From contig JAGCPF010000025.1 of the NCBI GenBank assembly GCA_017642335.1, forward strand, positions 1 to 64,000: DNA of 64,000 bases. The letters are read 5' to 3'. A model generated the notes under the pieces. That model was not told the origin of the DNA, did not search any database, and saw only the letters and a list, made by a program, of their open reading frames with translations. Of the stretch, positions 1 through 6,477 are shown piece by piece. The position numbers and the translations under genes are program-made. The stretch's first letter is position 1. Each line of letters opens with the position of its first letter. The DNA comes from Fibrobacter sp. GTDB lineage: Bacteria > Fibrobacterota > Fibrobacteria > Fibrobacterales > Fibrobacteraceae.

Positions 1-87
1 ATCGACTACCGCAACCGCCGTCCGGACTACCTCAAGGCGCTGTGGAGCATCGTCAACTGGGACGAAATCAACAAGCGTCTCGGCTAA
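1..87 (+). CDS. sodB: Superoxide dismutase (Fe/Mn), C-terminal end only
   Basis: Only the last 28 codons are in the window, ending at TAA 85-87. They read IDYRNRRPDYLKALW followed by SIVNWDEINKRLG, which matches the C-terminal end of iron/manganese superoxide dismutases, where an aspartate-tyrosine-arginine-asparagine block is followed by RP.YL...W..VNW. The enzyme dismutates superoxide to oxygen and hydrogen peroxide in the cytoplasm. The last two metal ligands (Asp and His of the DVWEHAYY block) should lie just before base 1, so metal choice cannot be judged here. A Rho-independent terminator follows 21 bases after the stop, so this gene ends its own transcript. Confidence 0.88.
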   Translation: MDYRNRRPDYLKALWSIVNWDEINKRLG

Positions 88-108
88 AACTGCTCGATAA
101 CGAAAATC

Positions 109-135
109 GCCCCGATTCATCTCGGGGCTTTTTCT
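109..135 (+). terminator. Rho-independent terminator of the sod gene
   Basis: A perfect 7-bp stem (GCCCCGA / TCGGGGC, 109-115 with 122-128), 6-nt loop, followed by TTTTTCT. It lies between the superoxide dismutase stop and the convergent MscS gene and could also act on the opposite strand. Confidence 0.9.
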
Positions 136-156
136 ATTAGAAATTGGTGGCGGCAA

Positions 157-990
157 TCATTTTTGCGGATTGTCGGAGGTTTCGATATGTACGGTCCTCT
201 GCGGGAACGGAATTGTGATGCCAGCTTCGTCAAAACTGCGCTTGACGGCTTCGTTGTACTTCCACAGCAAATCGTAGTAGTTGCAGTTCTTCACCCAGAC
301 GCGGAATGCGATATCCACCGAGCTGTCCGCTAGTTCCGAAACAAAGAACTGAGGCGCAGGTTTTTTCAGAAAAAGCGGTTCCTTCTCCACCAGGTCGCGC
401 AAGATGTTCAGGGCCTTCTCCATTGAATCCCCATAGCTGATGCCGACCGTAATTTGGAGTCTCCTGTTCGTGTTTTTGCTGAAGTTTACGATGGGTTGGC
501 CCCAGAGCGAACTGTTTGGCGCAGAGACGAACATGCCTTCAACCGTATCGAGTGTCGTGTTGAACAGGCCGATGCCGACAATTTTCCCCTTGATGTTGCC
601 GCATTCGATGTAGTCGCCCGCCTTGAAGGGCCTGAGGAAAAGCAGCAGGAGCCCCGAGGCAATGTTGGAGAGCGTGTCCTTGAGAGCAAGGCCGATGGCA
701 AGACTCGCTGCACCCACCATGGCGACTAGGCCCGCGGTGTTCACGCCTGCAATGTGGAGCACGAGCAGGACTGTAATCACATAGATGGCGTAGGAGAAAA
801 GCGAGTAGACGAGAGGCTTCGCAGAAGAATCCATTCCACGCATTTCGGCCTTGGCGATGATGCGCCGCAGCAGTATCAGCAGGATCTTGGCCATCCCGAG
901 CACCAGAAGCGCGAGGATGAGTCGCTGTAAAAGCGATTGGTGCATAAACGTCATCATTCCAGTTTTCAGAATTTCTACACTATTTTCCAT
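157..990 (-). CDS. MscS-family small-conductance mechanosensitive channel
   Basis: A 277-residue inner membrane channel that would release small solutes on hypo-osmotic shock. Three hydrophobic helices are visible (about residues 20-42, 58-80 and 84-118); the third carries the Gly/Ala-rich pore pattern ASLAIGLALKDTLSNIASG and continues into LRPFKAGDYIE, the MscS pore-to-beta-domain junction. The beta domain has the usual VSAPNSSLWGQPIVNFS motif, followed by an alpha/beta C-terminal domain, and the length is close to E. coli MscS. The start is uncertain: the frame stays open to a TTG at 1080 with ATGs at 1038 and 990; ATG 990 puts the first helix near the N-terminus as in short MscS proteins, but it has no clear ribosome binding site. 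Confidence 0.9.
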   Translation of the reverse strand: MENSVEILKTGMMTFMHQSLLQRLILALLVLGMAKILLILLRRIIAKAEMRGMDSSAKPLVYSLFSYAIYVITVLLVLHIAGVNTAGLVAMVGAASLAIGLALKDTLSNIASGLLLLFLRPFKAGDYIECGNIKGKIVGIGLFNTTLDTVEGMFVSAPNSSLWGQPIVNFSKNTNRRLQITVGISYGDSMEKALNILRDLVEKEPLFLKKPAPQFFVSELADSSVDIAFRVWVKNCNYYDLLWKYNEAVKRSFDEAGITIPFPQRTVHIETSDNPQK

Positions 991-1210
991 GTTGTAAAAA
1001 GTAGAAAAAAAAGCATTCACGCAGTAGCGCTGGGGCATGCTCCGGTGTTCTGAATAGATTTTTTTGTTGATTTTTTTCAATGAGCTTAATAGATATTAAA
1101 TAAAATTATTTATCGGGCGAATACGGGGCTTCTGTCTTTTCCTTTTCGGGCTGGGGAACAATGCGCAAGAAGATATTCTATCTTTCCTTGAAAAGGATGT
1201 TGGATGATAT

Positions 1211-1756
1211 ATGAATTTCAAAGAATGGCGTCCTGGAATGCGTAGTGCGATTGAATTTATTGGCTTGTCATTGCGAAGGAACATAGTGACTGTGGCAATC
1301 ACTTGCCTGTTTCTCGTTCTTGCCGCCTGCGGGGATGATGACCGCAGTTTAGCCCCGCACGACGAGGATTCTTCTTCGTCTGTATGTGAGGATTGTGATG
1401 ATTCCAGCAGCAGTGAATATGTGCCATTTGACCATTCAGAAGCTTTTGATGGCACTCTTTGGCGAGCTGGTGCGTATAAGACCTTCATTGATACGCGAAA
1501 TGGACGAGAATACTATTATCTCGAAATGGAAGCAAATGGCAAGTCGCTAAAAGTTATGGCCGAAAACCTCAATGTCGGAGATATGGTTAAAGGTTATAAG
1601 AATCAGCAAGATGATTCCAAGATAGAACGTTACTGTTATGATAACGACACCACAAATTGCGACCGTTATGGAGGCCTTTACCAGTGGGCTGAGATGATGC
1701 AGCTGCCGAGCGAATGCAATACCAAGAGCTGTGCAGACCTTATCCAAGAAAAATAA
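1211..1756 (+). CDS. FISUMP-domain lipoprotein, C-terminally truncated
   Basis: A 181-residue predicted lipoprotein. The signal segment ends in the lipobox LVLAAC (Cys about residue 41), followed by an acidic and Ser-rich spacer, then the first half of the Fibrobacter succinogenes major paralogous domain: a YKTFIDTRNGREYYYLEM-type strand, the phrase KVMAENLNVGD, and a Cys-paired YCYDNDTTNCDRYGGLYQWAEMM block. In the full family the domain continues with a 'GICP.GWH.P...EW' section, which is missing; the frame stops after DLIQEK and the next bases do not encode it in another frame. The gene therefore looks like a shortened family member or decaying paralogue. ATG 1211 is kept as start; ATG 1238 is possible. 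Function of the domain is unknown. Confidence 0.72.
   Translation: MNFKEWRPGMRSAIEFIGLSLRRNIVTVAITCLFLVLAACGDDDRSLAPHDEDSSSSVCEDCDDSSSSEYVPFDHSEAFDGTLWRAGAYKTFIDTRNGREYYYLEMEANGKSLKVMAENLNVGDMVKGYKNQQDDSKIERYCYDNDTTNCDRYGGLYQWAEMMQLPSECNTKSCADLIQEK
1266..1300 (+). repeat. Dispersed 35-bp palindromic-type repeat, copy inside the FISUMP signal peptide
   Basis: The segment begins TGTCATTGCGAAGG and ends GCAATC, with a variable, partly self-complementary middle. The same ends and the same 35-nt length occur in inverted orientation at 6307-6341. Here it lies within coding sequence and encodes LSLRRNIVTVAI of the signal segment. Confidence 0.6.
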
Positions 1757-1857
1757 TCCATACCATGTCCAAAAAACATCAAATTTTGAATTAAATCAAT
1801 TTTTGTCATAATCTGACATTGCAAGAAGTTATATTTACGCAGACACTAGGTCTAGAT

Positions 1858-2112
1858 ATGCTTCATGTGACTGATGCGAAATATATTGGCGATTACAAGA
1901 TATCCGTCGAATTCAGTGACGGATGCCGTTTTATCGCTGATTTCGAAAGCGTCATCAAGTCGGACCACCGACCCATCGTGCAACAACTTGCAGATGTCAA
2001 TATCTTTAGGGACTTCACGCTGCAAGCGCACACGATCACTTGGCCGAATGGAGTCGATTTCGCCCCGGAATTCATCAAGAGCCTTCAGAAAACCGAACTA
2101 AGTCCGGTATAA
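1858..2112 (+). CDS. DUF2442-domain protein
   Basis: An 84-residue cytoplasmic protein of the DUF2442 type: an N-terminal strand pattern (KISVEFSDGCRFIADFESVI), then a charged segment and the closing motif TITWPNGVDFAPEFI, which is the family hallmark (W-P-N-G-x-D-x-A-P-E). DUF2442 genes commonly sit beside a DUF4160 gene in toxin-antitoxin-like pairs; no DUF4160 partner is visible here, but a HigB/HigA-like pair lies just downstream on the other strand. The frame is open from a TTG at 1819; ATG 1858 (MLHVTDAKY) fits the family N-terminus better. Biochemical role is not established. Confidence 0.75.
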   Translation: MLHVTDAKYIGDYKISVEFSDGCRFIADFESVIKSDHRPIVQQLADVNIFRDFTLQAHTITWPNGVDFAPEFIKSLQKTELSPV

Positions 2113-2142
2113 CATTCGGGGGTCTTAGGGGGAGGCTTCCCC

Positions 2143-2451
2143 TTACGCAGATTGTTTGGTCAGGCTTACGCAGTGGCGGCCTTTCCGGGCGACAAGCTCG
2201 TAGCCCAAAGAGGAAAGCAGGGCGTTCAACGTTTTCAGCGTGATGTTTACGGGCTGCATGGCACGCAGGTTCTGGATTACAGAGGTTGAAATACCCGATG
2301 CCTTCGACAAGGCCCGCACGCTAATATCCTGCTCGGACATGGCATCCAGCAGTAGCTCCGACAGCAAAAAGTTTGCATATTCCTTTTCAAACGCCTTTTT
2401 CTGCTTCGGGTCTTCCATAACCCTTTCAAAAGTTGATTTAGCCTTTTTCAT
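2143..2451 (-). CDS. HigA-like helix-turn-helix antitoxin
   Basis: A 102-residue XRE-type DNA-binding protein. The HTH reads SVRALSKASGISTSVIQNLR (about residues 44-63), followed by an ITLKTLNALLSSLGYELV helix typical of HigA-like antitoxins that accompany phage-derived Gp49-like toxins. The start ATG overlaps the last 14 bases of the upstream toxin frame, the classic toxin-first higBA arrangement with translational coupling. By family it would bind and neutralise the toxin and repress the operon promoter at 2830-2858. The toxin is frameshifted here, so this may now be a solitary antitoxin. Confidence 0.82.
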   Translation of the reverse strand: MKKAKSTFERVMEDPKQKKAFEKEYANFLLSELLLDAMSEQDISVRALSKASGISTSVIQNLRAMQPVNITLKTLNALLSSLGYELVARKGRHCVSLTKQSA

Positions 2452-2825
2452 AATACTCGTCCTTTAAAATTCGTTCGTTGTAGTTTTGCATAGCAAGCAG
2501 AGCCCGTTCTTTTTCTTCTTCTGGCAGTTTCTGCGACTTTTTGCGAAAAGCGTTTGTCACGATGATTTTCTTGCCCGTATAGAAAAAAGACAGAAATCGA
2601 TCCGGCTGCGGCTTGAACGCGAAAATCTTGTCCCCCCTCGTTGCGGAATTTTGTAATATCCGAGATTCTTCCGAAATCACCAATCCGTTTAAAGAGCATC
2701 AGCACTTTGCGCTTCTGCACATCACTCAATTCATTAAAATATTCTAAAGCAGGGCTTTCTCCTTGTTCGTTATAGAACCATTCTACTGTAAAGCATTGGC
2801 CATCGTAGGCGACATATTCCTTCAT
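2438..2825 (-). pseudogene. HigB/RelE-like toxin, frameshifted at a G6 tract
   Basis: Two overlapping frames together encode one Gp49/HigB-like mRNA interferase. The first frame (from ATG 2825) gives MKEYVAYDGQCFTVEWFYNE, then GESPALEYFNELSDVQKRK up to KFRNEGG; the second frame gives DKIFAFKPQPDRFLSFFYTG, then KKIIVTNAFRKKSQKLP to the stop at 2438. Dropping one G from a run of six Gs on the coding strand (2632-2637) joins them into a contiguous family-length protein of about 128 residues whose end overlaps the antitoxin start. As read, the first frame runs into unrelated arginine-rich sequence and stops at 2448. This may be a real inactivating +1 indel, a phase-variable tract, recoding, or a base-calling error. 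Confidence 0.75.
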
Positions 2826-2829
2826 TCCA

Positions 2830-2858
2830 AATGTATCTCCTTTTTGATACAGTGTCAA
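2830..2858 (-). promoter_or_regulatory. Promoter and operator of the higBA-like pair
   Basis: Read on the minus strand: TTGACA (2858-2853), 17-nt spacer, TACATT (2835-2830). A 6-bp inverted repeat TGTATC/GATACA (2832-2851) lies across the spacer and -10, a fitting antitoxin operator. Transcription would start at or next to the toxin ATG at 2825, implying a leaderless mRNA. Confidence 0.6.
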
Positions 2859-2872
2859 GAGCAAAAAACAAA

Positions 2873-2936
2873 AAAAGCCGGCTTTTGATATATGAAATCC
2901 CAATTTCCATTGGGGATATAACAAAAGTCGGCTTTT
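2873..2936. repeat. Long imperfect hairpin in the divergent gap
   Basis: Arms AAAAGCCGGCTTTTG (2873-2887) and CAAAAGTCGGCTTTT (2922-2936) pair over 15 bp with one G-T wobble. An inner stem, ATCCCAAT with ATTGGGGAT, closes on a TTCC loop. A-rich and T-rich flanks make it resemble a bidirectional terminator, but no gene ends here. The next 55 bases (to about 2990) are a GC-rich block with no open frame I recognise. Confidence 0.6.
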
Positions 2937-3072
2937 CTAGTCGAACGTGGCTTGTAGACGGAATCCCGCTACCGGTGCCTGTTAGGGGTTAATATACAAA
3001 AATCATGAGAAAAAGATAAATACCGTTTTTTTTGGGGGGTGGGCATGGGTATATTTTTCTATCTTTACGCGC

Positions 3073-4794
3073 ATGAAAGTTTTTTTATACGACACGACCC
3101 TCCGCGACGGTAACCAAGACCGTAAGATAAGCCTTTCTCTCGCCGACAAGTTGCAGATTGCGCGAATTCTTGACCATTTCGGTTTTGACTACATCGAAGG
3201 GGGCTGGCCCAATCCGAGCAACCCGACCGACGAGGAATTCTTCCAGAAGATCAAGGAAGTCAAGCTGAAGCATGCGAAGATTGCTGCATTCGGTTCCACG
3301 CGCCGCCCGAAGGTATTGCCCGAGAAGGACCCGCTGCTGCAGGCGCTCGTGAAGTCGGGCGCTCCGGTCAAGACGATTTTTGGAAAGAGCTGGGATTTGC
3401 ACGTCACCGACGTTATCCGCACGACGCTCGAAGAGAACCTCGACATGATAGAGTCTTCCGTCGACTACCTCAAGGACCATTCCGAAGAGGTGATTTACGA
3501 TGCGGAACATTTCTTTGACGGTTACAAGGCGAACCCGGAATACGCTCTCGAGACGCTGAAGGCGGCTGAACGCGGCCGCGCGGACTTTATCGTGCTTTGC
3601 GACACGAACGGCGGCACGATGCCGTGGGAACTCGAGAAGATTGTGAAGGACGTAAAGAAGGTCGTTTCGACGCCTATCGGCATCCACGTGCATAACGATG
3701 CGGGCCTGGGCGTGTGTAACAGCCTGTTTGCCGTGAAGAGCGGTGCTACCATGGTGCAGGGTGTGGTGAACGGTTACGGCGAGCGTTGCGGAAATGCGAA
3801 CCTCACGACCATCGCTGCAGACCTGCATTTCAAGATGGGCGCGAAGTTCTTTGCCGCGAAAAAGATTGCAAGGCTCCGCCAGCTGAGCAGCAACGTGGAC
3901 CAGATTGTGAACCTGCCGAGCGACGTGCATGCCCCGTACGTGGGCGATGCGGCGTTTGCGCACAAGGGCGGTGCCCATATCGACGGCGTGATGAAGGTCA
4001 GCCGTAGTTTCGAGCATATCGACCCGCATGAAGTCGGCAACGACCGCGTGTTCGTCACGAGCGACCAGGCGGGCGGTTCCCTCGTCGTGGAAAAGCTCAA
4101 GGCCATCAAACCGGGCATTGATAAGAAGGACCCGGTGGTGGGCAAGCTCCTCACGCTCATCAAGGAACGCGAGAATGCGGGCTGGCATTTCGACAGCGCC
4201 GAGGCGAGCTTCAAGCTGCTCGTGTACCGCCACTTGGGCATGGTACAGGAACCGTTCAAGGTGCTGGGCTACCGCGTCATCGAAGACAAGACCCCGCAGG
4301 GCGTGTCCGTTTCGCAGGCGACCGTCAAGCTCCAGATTGGCGACAAGATCAGCCATCAGGTGAGCGAAGGCGACGGCCCGGTGAACGCGCTCGATGCGGC
4401 GCTGCGCAAGGCGTTGCTCCCGTTCTTCCCGAACATGGCGAAGGTCAAGCTCGACGACTACAAGGTGCGCGTGCTCGGTTCCAAGGTGGCTTCCGACGCT
4501 ACGGTGCGCGTGTGGACGACGTTTGGCGACGAGAAGGGCTACTGGAACGTGGTCGGCGTCTCGAGCAACATCATCGAGGCGAGCTGGATGGCGTTTGTCG
4601 ACGGCCTGACATACAAGATTCTCGTGGACGAGAAGGTCATCGAGAGCGCCTACAAGCATATCGACGTGAAGCCGGTTGTCGCAAAGGCTGCCGAGAAGGA
4701 AGAAGAGCCCGCTCCCGAGAAGGCCAAGAAGTTGAGTGCCCGCAAGGTGAGGAACCTTGCCGACATTACCCGTTCTGCGAAGAAGAGGAAGTAG
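3073..4794 (+). CDS. cimA: (R)-citramalate synthase
   Basis: A 573-residue enzyme of the isopropylmalate/citramalate synthase family, which condenses pyruvate and acetyl-CoA to citramalate as the entry to threonine-independent isoleucine synthesis. The HMGL-like TIM barrel has DTTLRDGNQD at residues 7-16, EGGWPNPSNP, the metal-binding HVHNDAGLGVCNS and NGYGERCGNANL. The region after about residue 390 is the LeuA-type regulatory dimer domain expected for feedback control by isoleucine. The proline-asparagine motif after GGW separates CimA from LeuA. A Lys/Ala/Glu-rich tail of about 40 residues at the C-terminus is longer than in typical members. hisD starts 3 bases after the stop, so both are probably co-transcribed. 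Confidence 0.92.
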   Translation: MKVFLYDTTLRDGNQDRKISLSLADKLQIARILDHFGFDYIEGGWPNPSNPTDEEFFQKIKEVKLKHAKIAAFGSTRRPKVLPEKDPLLQALVKSGAPVKTIFGKSWDLHVTDVIRTTLEENLDMIESSVDYLKDHSEEVIYDAEHFFDGYKANPEYALETLKAAERGRADFIVLCDTNGGTMPWELEKIVKDVKKVVSTPIGIHVHNDAGLGVCNSLFAVKSGATMVQGVVNGYGERCGNANLTTIAADLHFKMGAKFFAAKKIARLRQLSSNVDQIVNLPSDVHAPYVGDAAFAHKGGAHIDGVMKVSRSFEHIDPHEVGNDRVFVTSDQAGGSLVVEKLKAIKPGIDKKDPVVGKLLTLIKERENAGWHFDSAEASFKLLVYRHLGMVQEPFKVLGYRVIEDKTPQGVSVSQATVKLQIGDKISHQVSEGDGPVNALDAALRKALLPFFPNMAKVKLDDYKVRVLGSKVASDATVRVWTTFGDEKGYWNVVGVSSNIIEASWMAFVDGLTYKILVDEKVIESAYKHIDVKPVVAKAAEKEEEPAPEKAKKLSARKVRNLADITRSAKKRK

Positions 4795-4797
4795 TTT

Positions 4798-6087
4798 ATG
4801 CAAATTGTTAAGGTTACTCCGAAATCTGCTGAAATTGAACGCATCTGCGGGCGCGAAGTCGCCCCGAGCAAGGAAATTCATGACAAGGTGATGCAGATCC
4901 TTGCCGACATCAAGAAGGGCGGTATCGCGAAGGCGACCGAATACGCCCAGAAGTTTGACGGTCTCACGGGCAAGAACCTCCGCGTGCCGGCTTCCGCCAT
5001 TGCGAAGTCTGCCGCCAAGTGCCCGAAGGAACTCCAGAAGGCCCTGAAGCAGGCCATCAAGAACGTGCGCGATTTCCACCAGAACCAGATGGAAGAATCC
5101 TGGCTCATGGAAGGGAAGGACGGCGTGGTTCTCGGCCAGCGTATTCGCCCGATGAAGCGCGTGGGCCTCTACGTGCCGGGCGGTGCGGGCATCTACCCGA
5201 GCACCGTCATCATGAATGCGGTCCCGGCTCTCGTTGCCGGCGTGGAAGACATCGTGGTCGTCACACCCATCAAGGGCGAAATCAACCGTGCTGTCGCATT
5301 TGTGCTGCAGGAACTTGGCATTACTGAAGTTTACCACATCGGCGGTGCTCAGGCGATTGGCCTGCTTGCGTACGGCGCGAAGGATGCGAAGGGCAAGACC
5401 GTCGTGGAACGTGTCGACAAGATTGTGGGCCCGGGCAACGTGTTTGCGGCCATCGCCAAGAAGGAAGTTTTTGGCGTCGTGGATATCGACATGGTGGCGG
5501 GTCCCTCCGAAGTGCTCGTGATGGCAGACAACACCTGCGATCCGGACTTTGTTGCGGCTGACTTGCTCTCCCAGGCGGAACACGGTTCCGGCTTCGAGGC
5601 TGCCATCTGCATTACCGACAACATGGAAACCGCCCAGATGATTAGCGCCTGTGTGGACATCCAGGTCGAAAATTCCCCGAAGCGTGAACTCCTCGAGAAG
5701 GTGCTCGGCAACTTCGGCCGCATCCTTTTGGTGAAGGACTGGTTCGACGGCGTGGAAATCGCGAACCGCATCGCTCCCGAACACTTGGAAGTGATGACCA
5801 GCGAAGCGGAATCCATGGCTGCCCAGATCGAGAACGCAGGCGCCGTGTTTATCGGCCCGTGGTCCTCTGAGCCGGTGGGTGACTACTTTGCTGGCCCCAA
5901 CCACGTGCTGCCTACCAACGGCACGGGCCGCTTCTTCAGCCCGCTGGGTGTGTACGACTTCCTCAAGCGCATGAGCATCATCCGCTACAGCGAGAAGGCC
6001 ATCAAGAAGAATGCGAAGGCCATTGCCGTCGTCGCGAACGAAGAGGGCTTTATCCACCACGCAGCCGCGGTTCTCAAGAGACTGTAG
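4798..6087 (+). CDS. hisD: Histidinol dehydrogenase
   Basis: A 429-residue zinc enzyme catalysing the last two NAD-dependent oxidations of histidine synthesis (L-histidinol to L-histidine). The family signature is intact: ERVDKIVGPGNVF, then DMVAGPSEVLVMAD, then DLLSQAEHG, which supplies zinc ligands Gln and His, and GDYFAGPNHVLPTNG with the Asp/His pair. APEHLEVM provides the catalytic Glu-His. Length is normal and there is no sign of damage. It follows cimA by 3 bases; this amino-acid operon is not linked to other his genes in the window. Transcription probably ends at the hairpins between 6088 and 6300. Confidence 0.96.
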   Translation: MQIVKVTPKSAEIERICGREVAPSKEIHDKVMQILADIKKGGIAKATEYAQKFDGLTGKNLRVPASAIAKSAAKCPKELQKALKQAIKNVRDFHQNQMEESWLMEGKDGVVLGQRIRPMKRVGLYVPGGAGIYPSTVIMNAVPALVAGVEDIVVVTPIKGEINRAVAFVLQELGITEVYHIGGAQAIGLLAYGAKDAKGKTVVERVDKIVGPGNVFAAIAKKEVFGVVDIDMVAGPSEVLVMADNTCDPDFVAADLLSQAEHGSGFEAAICITDNMETAQMISACVDIQVENSPKRELLEKVLGNFGRILLVKDWFDGVEIANRIAPEHLEVMTSEAESMAAQIENAGAVFIGPWSSEPVGDYFAGPNHVLPTNGTGRFFSPLGVYDFLKRMSIIRYSEKAIKKNAKAIAVVANEEGFIHHAAAVLKRL

Positions 6088-6270
6088 TTAGGCACGAGGC
6101 TCGAGAATACCTTTGACCACTTAGTGCTTTAGCACTTATGTGGGCATGGCCCCTTTTGGGGGAGACTCGAGGCTAGTGAAAAGAATCACGCACTTCGTGC
6201 GTCAATATAAGACGGCGAAGCCGTGATATTTCTCTCTAGCCCCTAGATCCTCATCTCTCACTTACACAAG

Positions 6271-6300
6271 AAAAGCCCCGCATGCGGGGCTTCTTAAGTT
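6271..6300. terminator. Bidirectional terminator between hisD and typA
   Basis: Perfect palindrome GCCCCGCATGCGGGGC (6275-6290) flanked by AAAA and TTCTTAAGTTTTT. It is placed to end hisD transcripts and could also stop typA transcripts. Confidence 0.85.
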
Positions 6301-6306
6301 TTTGTG

Positions 6307-6341
6307 GATTGCTTCAGGGCTATTCGCCCTTCGCAATGACA
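6307..6341 (-). repeat. Dispersed 35-bp repeat, intergenic copy
   Basis: Reverse complement starts TGTCATTGCGAAGG and ends GAAGCAATC, matching in ends and length the copy at 1266-1300. The inner part (GGGCGAATAGCCC) is a perfect stem of its own. Confidence 0.6.
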
Positions 6342-6353
6342 ACCAAGGCGAAT

Positions 6354-6385
6354 GCCATGCCAAAACGCTTGCGTTTCGGCATGGC
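6354..6385. repeat. 15-bp near-perfect hairpin
   Basis: Arms GCCATGCCAAAACGC and GCGTTTCGGCATGGC pair over 15 bp with one mismatch around a 2-nt loop. No T-tract follows directly; it may be a decayed repeat or assist termination of typA. Confidence 0.6.
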
Positions 6386-6477
6386 TGAGCCGACGAGTCA
6401 TGCGCCTGCGAATGACAATTCCGAGAACCTCCTAGCCTCTAGATTCTAACCTCTAGATCCTAGTCTCTTGCCACTCA

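Larger units (their letters stand above)
6088..6477. other. 390-bp gene-free stretch between hisD and typA
   Basis: Between the convergent hisD and typA genes. It holds small stems (GCACTTCGTGC near 6189, ACGGCGAAGCCGT near 6212), a strong terminator (6271-6300), an inverted copy of the 35-bp dispersed repeat (6307-6341), a 15-bp hairpin (6354-6385) and a degenerate CCTCTAGATTCTAACCTCTA tract (6430-6475). No plausible gene is visible. Confidence 0.7.

Noticed and set aside
3085..6060. A 991-codon open frame on the minus strand opposite cimA and hisD
   Set aside because: It mirrors the codon bias of two well-supported genes; the protein is His/Arg/Val-rich with no family pattern.
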